6,701 nucleotides of DNA, taken from contig WLNV01000083.1 in the NCBI GenBank assembly GCA_009699615.1, positions 1-6,701 of the forward strand, in the 5' to 3' direction. The notes below the pieces were generated by a model that ran no database searches, had not been told where the DNA came from, and worked only from the letters and a program-made list of their open reading frames with translations. Below are positions 4,591-6,701 of the stretch, one piece after another. Within the stretch, counting starts at the first letter, position 1, and every line of letters starts with the position of its first letter. The translations under genes and the position numbers were made by a program. The stretch is from Actinomycetota bacterium. Its GTDB lineage: Bacteria > Actinomycetota > Thermoleophilia > Solirubrobacterales > Solirubrobacteraceae.

Positions 4591-6701
4591 ATGCCGCTGA
4601 AACTCGTCACAGGACCGGCCAACGCCGAGAAGGCAGCTGTCGTTCTCGATGCGGTTCGCCTGTCGGTCGCCTCAGGTCAGGCTCCGATGCTCGTCGTGCC
4701 AACGGCCGCGGACGTTGATGCCTACCGCCGTGAACTTGCCGACGGCTTTGGGCTGGGTTTGCAGATCGAGCGCTTTCAGGGGCTGCAGCGCCGCATGGCG
4801 GAGCGCTCGGGCCTTACCGACAGGCCGGCTGGAAAGCTGCTCGGCGCGCTAGCTGCCAGAGCTGCGTCGCTCAACCTCTTGGACGCGGGACGGCTAGGAC
4901 CTCTGGCGGCGTCGGCCGCGACGGCAGGCTTTGCGAGGACGCTTTCCGAGTTGGCCGCGGAGCTTGGCGAACGAGCCGTCGGCCCGCGGGAGTTTGCTGC
5001 TGCGCTCGGGCGATGGGCCGCTGCCGTACCTGCGCGAAAGGGCTACGCGGACGACTTGGCCGCTTTGGTTGGCGCGTACAGCGAACGAGTCGAGCGCATT
5101 GGCGCACTCGACTCTGCCGCATATGAGCGGGCCGTCTGTGACGCGCTGACGGCCGACACCACGCTGTGGGAGGCGACGCCGGTATTTCTCTACGGCTTTG
5201 ACGACTTCACTGATCCACAGCTCGACGCGATCGAGGCCGTCGCATCTGGCGGAGAGGCGCGAGTGATGGTCTCGCTCCCCTATGTCGCCGATCGGCTTGC
5301 CTTCGCTGGCCGCGAACGGGCATTCTCAAGACTCGCGGCGGTCGCAGAGGAGCTCATAGCCCTCCCGGCGCTAGCCCCAGATGCCGACGCCCCGGCCCGT
5401 CATCAGACCCTGTTCGAGCTTGAGCGGGCGCTCTTTGACGCCTCGGCCCCGCCAGCCAATCTGGCTGGTGACGACGCTGCGATTGAGCTGATGATCGGGG
5501 GAGATGAGCGCGCCGAGATGGAGCTCGTCGCCGAACGGATTCAGAGGCTCCACTACAAGCAGGGGCTGGCCTGGGACGAGATCGCTGTCGCACTCCGTGA
5601 CGTCCGCAGCTCAGGACCACTCGTCGCCGAGGTCTTCACCGACGCGGGGGTTCCATTCGCGATCGAGCGCTGGGTCCGCGCGGGAGAGACAGCGACAGGG
5701 CGGGCGCTCGTCGCGCTGCTCCGTTGCGCCTCGGGGCGCGGGGTCTCAAACGACCTGCTCGCTTGGTTGCGCGCCCCCGGAGTCGTACGACGCGGCGGGC
5801 TGATCGACGCGTTGGAAGCAAAGCTTCGCCAGGACGGAATCGACGATGTACAAGGGGCGCGCGAGCTCTGGGAAGAGATGGTCCCTGGCTTCCCGCTCGA
5901 CGCGATCGACCAGACGAGCGCCGCGATCGCCGAGTCAGGTGGCCCGCTCTATGCCGATCTCGCAGCCAAGGCACGCCGGCTCGTTCGCGCTCCGTGGCAG
6001 GGCGACGAGGCAGCAGAGGCGCCGATCTTTGGGGCCGAACGTGAACTCGATGCGCGCGCTGCGGCCGCCCTGATCGGCCAGCTCGACGCGCTGGCAACGC
6101 TCGTCGAACGCGATGCTGAGCTCGCTCCTTCGCTTGACGATCTCGTGATCCTCCTATCGAGCGTTGAAGTCCGCTCTGGCGATGGCGCGCTGCCCGGCAC
6201 AGTGCGAATCGCAAGCCCGCTTGAGATCCGTGCTCGGCGGGTCAGCGCACTCTTCCTTTGCCGCTTGATCGAGGGCGTCTTCCCGCAAGCGGCGGGGCGT
6301 TCTTCGCTCCTTCCCGACTCTGCACGCAGCGAACTCGCGCAAGCATCCGGCCTTTCGCTGCTCCAGCACGAAACGACTCTCGAAGAGGAGCGCTATCTGC
6401 TCTATTCGGCGATCTCAAGGCCGACCGAGTTGCTGGTGCTCTCTTGGTCATCAAGCGGGGCGGATGGCTCCGAGCGGCTCGTCTCGCCTTTCGTTGCCGA
6501 TATCCAAGCGGCCGTTGAGCCATGGCCGGAGCCACGCCGACGCGAACGAGGATCGCTTGGTTGGGGCGAGGGCGACCTCGTCAGCGCGCGCCAGGCCGCA
6601 GTTGCCGCAGCGGTCGCGCTGCCCGCCCTAGAACCGCCGCCGAGAGCCTTCTCTTCTCGCTTCGTACTCGAGCGGCTGGCCGCAACCGAGTCGTTCTCGC
6701 C
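4591..6701 (+). CDS. AddB-like helicase/nuclease family protein (3' end outside window)
   Basis: The frame from ATG 4591 runs 703 codons to the window edge with no stop. An in-frame TAG at 4549-4551, with no ATG, GTG or TTG between, makes this the earliest start; no clear Shine-Dalgarno precedes it. The N terminus MPLKLVTGPANAEKA has the position and shape of a Walker A loop, but it is degenerate: G8 to K14 with E13 where Gly is expected and A15 where Ser/Thr is expected. VFLYGFDDFTDPQLDAI (198-214) matches the 'GF.-.FT..Q' segment after strand 3 of AddB/UvrD-like proteins. ELVAERIQRL (311-320) and AEVFTDAGVPFAI (346-358) fit the middle of the second helicase-like domain. RVSALFLCRLIEGVFP (550-565) followed by LLPDSAR and EEERYLLYSAISRPTELLVLSW (598-619) match the AddB/UvrD motif V-VI region. 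The segment ending at the edge (AATESFS) resembles the lead-in to the Fe-S/PD-(D/E)XK nuclease domain, which would lie outside. Expected role: double-strand-break end processing with an AddA-like partner, not seen here. It could also be another AddB-related nuclease. Confidence 0.78.
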   Translation, partial: MPLKLVTGPANAEKAAVVLDAVRLSVASGQAPMLVVPTAADVDAYRRELADGFGLGLQIERFQGLQRRMAERSGLTDRPAGKLLGALAARAASLNLLDAGRLGPLAASAATAGFARTLSELAAELGERAVGPREFAAALGRWAAAVPARKGYADDLAALVGAYSERVERIGALDSAAYERAVCDALTADTTLWEATPVFLYGFDDFTDPQLDAIEAVASGGEARVMVSLPYVADRLAFAGRERAFSRLAAVAEELIALPALAPDADAPARHQTLFELERALFDASAPPANLAGDDAAIELMIGGDERAEMELVAERIQRLHYKQGLAWDEIAVALRDVRSSGPLVAEVFTDAGVPFAIERWVRAGETATGRALVALLRCASGRGVSNDLLAWLRAPGVVRRGGLIDALEAKLRQDGIDDVQGARELWEEMVPGFPLDAIDQTSAAIAESGGPLYADLAAKARRLVRAPWQGDEAAEAPIFGAERELDARAAAALIGQLDALATLVERDAELAPSLDDLVILLSSVEVRSGDGALPGTVRIASPLEIRARRVSALFLCRLIEGVFPQAAGRSSLLPDSARSELAQASGLSLLQHETTLEEERYLLYSAISRPTELLVLSWSSSGADGSERLVSPFVADIQAAVEPWPEPRRRERGSLGWGEGDLVSARQAAVAAAVALPALEPPPRAFSSRFVLERLAATESFS

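Noticed and set aside
5636..6214. 192-residue minus-strand open frame inside the AddB-like gene
   Set aside because: Its composition is extremely Arg/Ala/Ser/Pro-rich with no recognisable motif, while the plus-strand frame over the same bases carries helicase-family landmarks.
1..6701. A mobile element, CRISPR array, tRNA/rRNA or defence island
   Set aside because: I found no transposase, integrase, regularly spaced direct repeats, tRNA cloverleaf or terminal inverted repeats. Composition looks uniform and the genes are housekeeping types, so a novel defence system is not supported.

Overview
The window is GC-rich (roughly two thirds G+C by eye) and tightly packed, with four protein-coding genes and short intergenic gaps. 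The style suggests a high-GC actinobacterium. From memory of the families, the best fit is the Thermoleophilia/Solirubrobacterales branch: the fragment at the left edge matches a small membrane-protein family I associate with that group, and the penicillin-binding protein has the NTF2-like plus transpeptidase layout common in actinobacteria. This taxonomic call is inference; there is no rRNA or marker gene here.

Layout from left to right: (1) the 3' end of a plus-strand gene (1-423) encoding a DUF4352-like extracellular beta-sandwich domain; (2) a minus-strand gene (420-2171) for a complete, membrane-anchored class B-type penicillin-binding protein, convergent with gene 1, the two stop codons sharing one CTAG; (3) an 84-bp divergent intergenic region (2172-2255) with two small inverted repeats and only weak promoter-like hexamers; (4) a complete plus-strand topB (2256-4538) for a type IA DNA topoisomerase III; (5) a 52-bp gap (4539-4590) with a hairpin followed by a short T-run, a possible weak terminator; (6) a plus-strand AddB-like helicase/nuclease gene (4591 to beyond 6701), open without a stop for 703 codons and cut by the window edge before its expected C-terminal nuclease domain.

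Functionally the window splits at the divergent promoter region. To the left are envelope genes: peptidoglycan cross-linking and an exported protein of unknown role. To the right are DNA-processing genes: topoisomerase III, which passes and decatenates single strands, followed in the same direction by an AddB-like double-strand-break-processing protein. These two could work together in recombination or replication-fork repair, but the only evidence is adjacency. I see no tRNA, rRNA, CRISPR array, insertion sequence, attachment site or recent-transfer signature. The window looks like ordinary chromosome rather than a mobile or defence island, and I found no convincing undescribed system. The most useful points are the run-off AddB-like gene with a degenerate Walker A motif, its pairing with topB, and the small regulatory-scale structures between genes.
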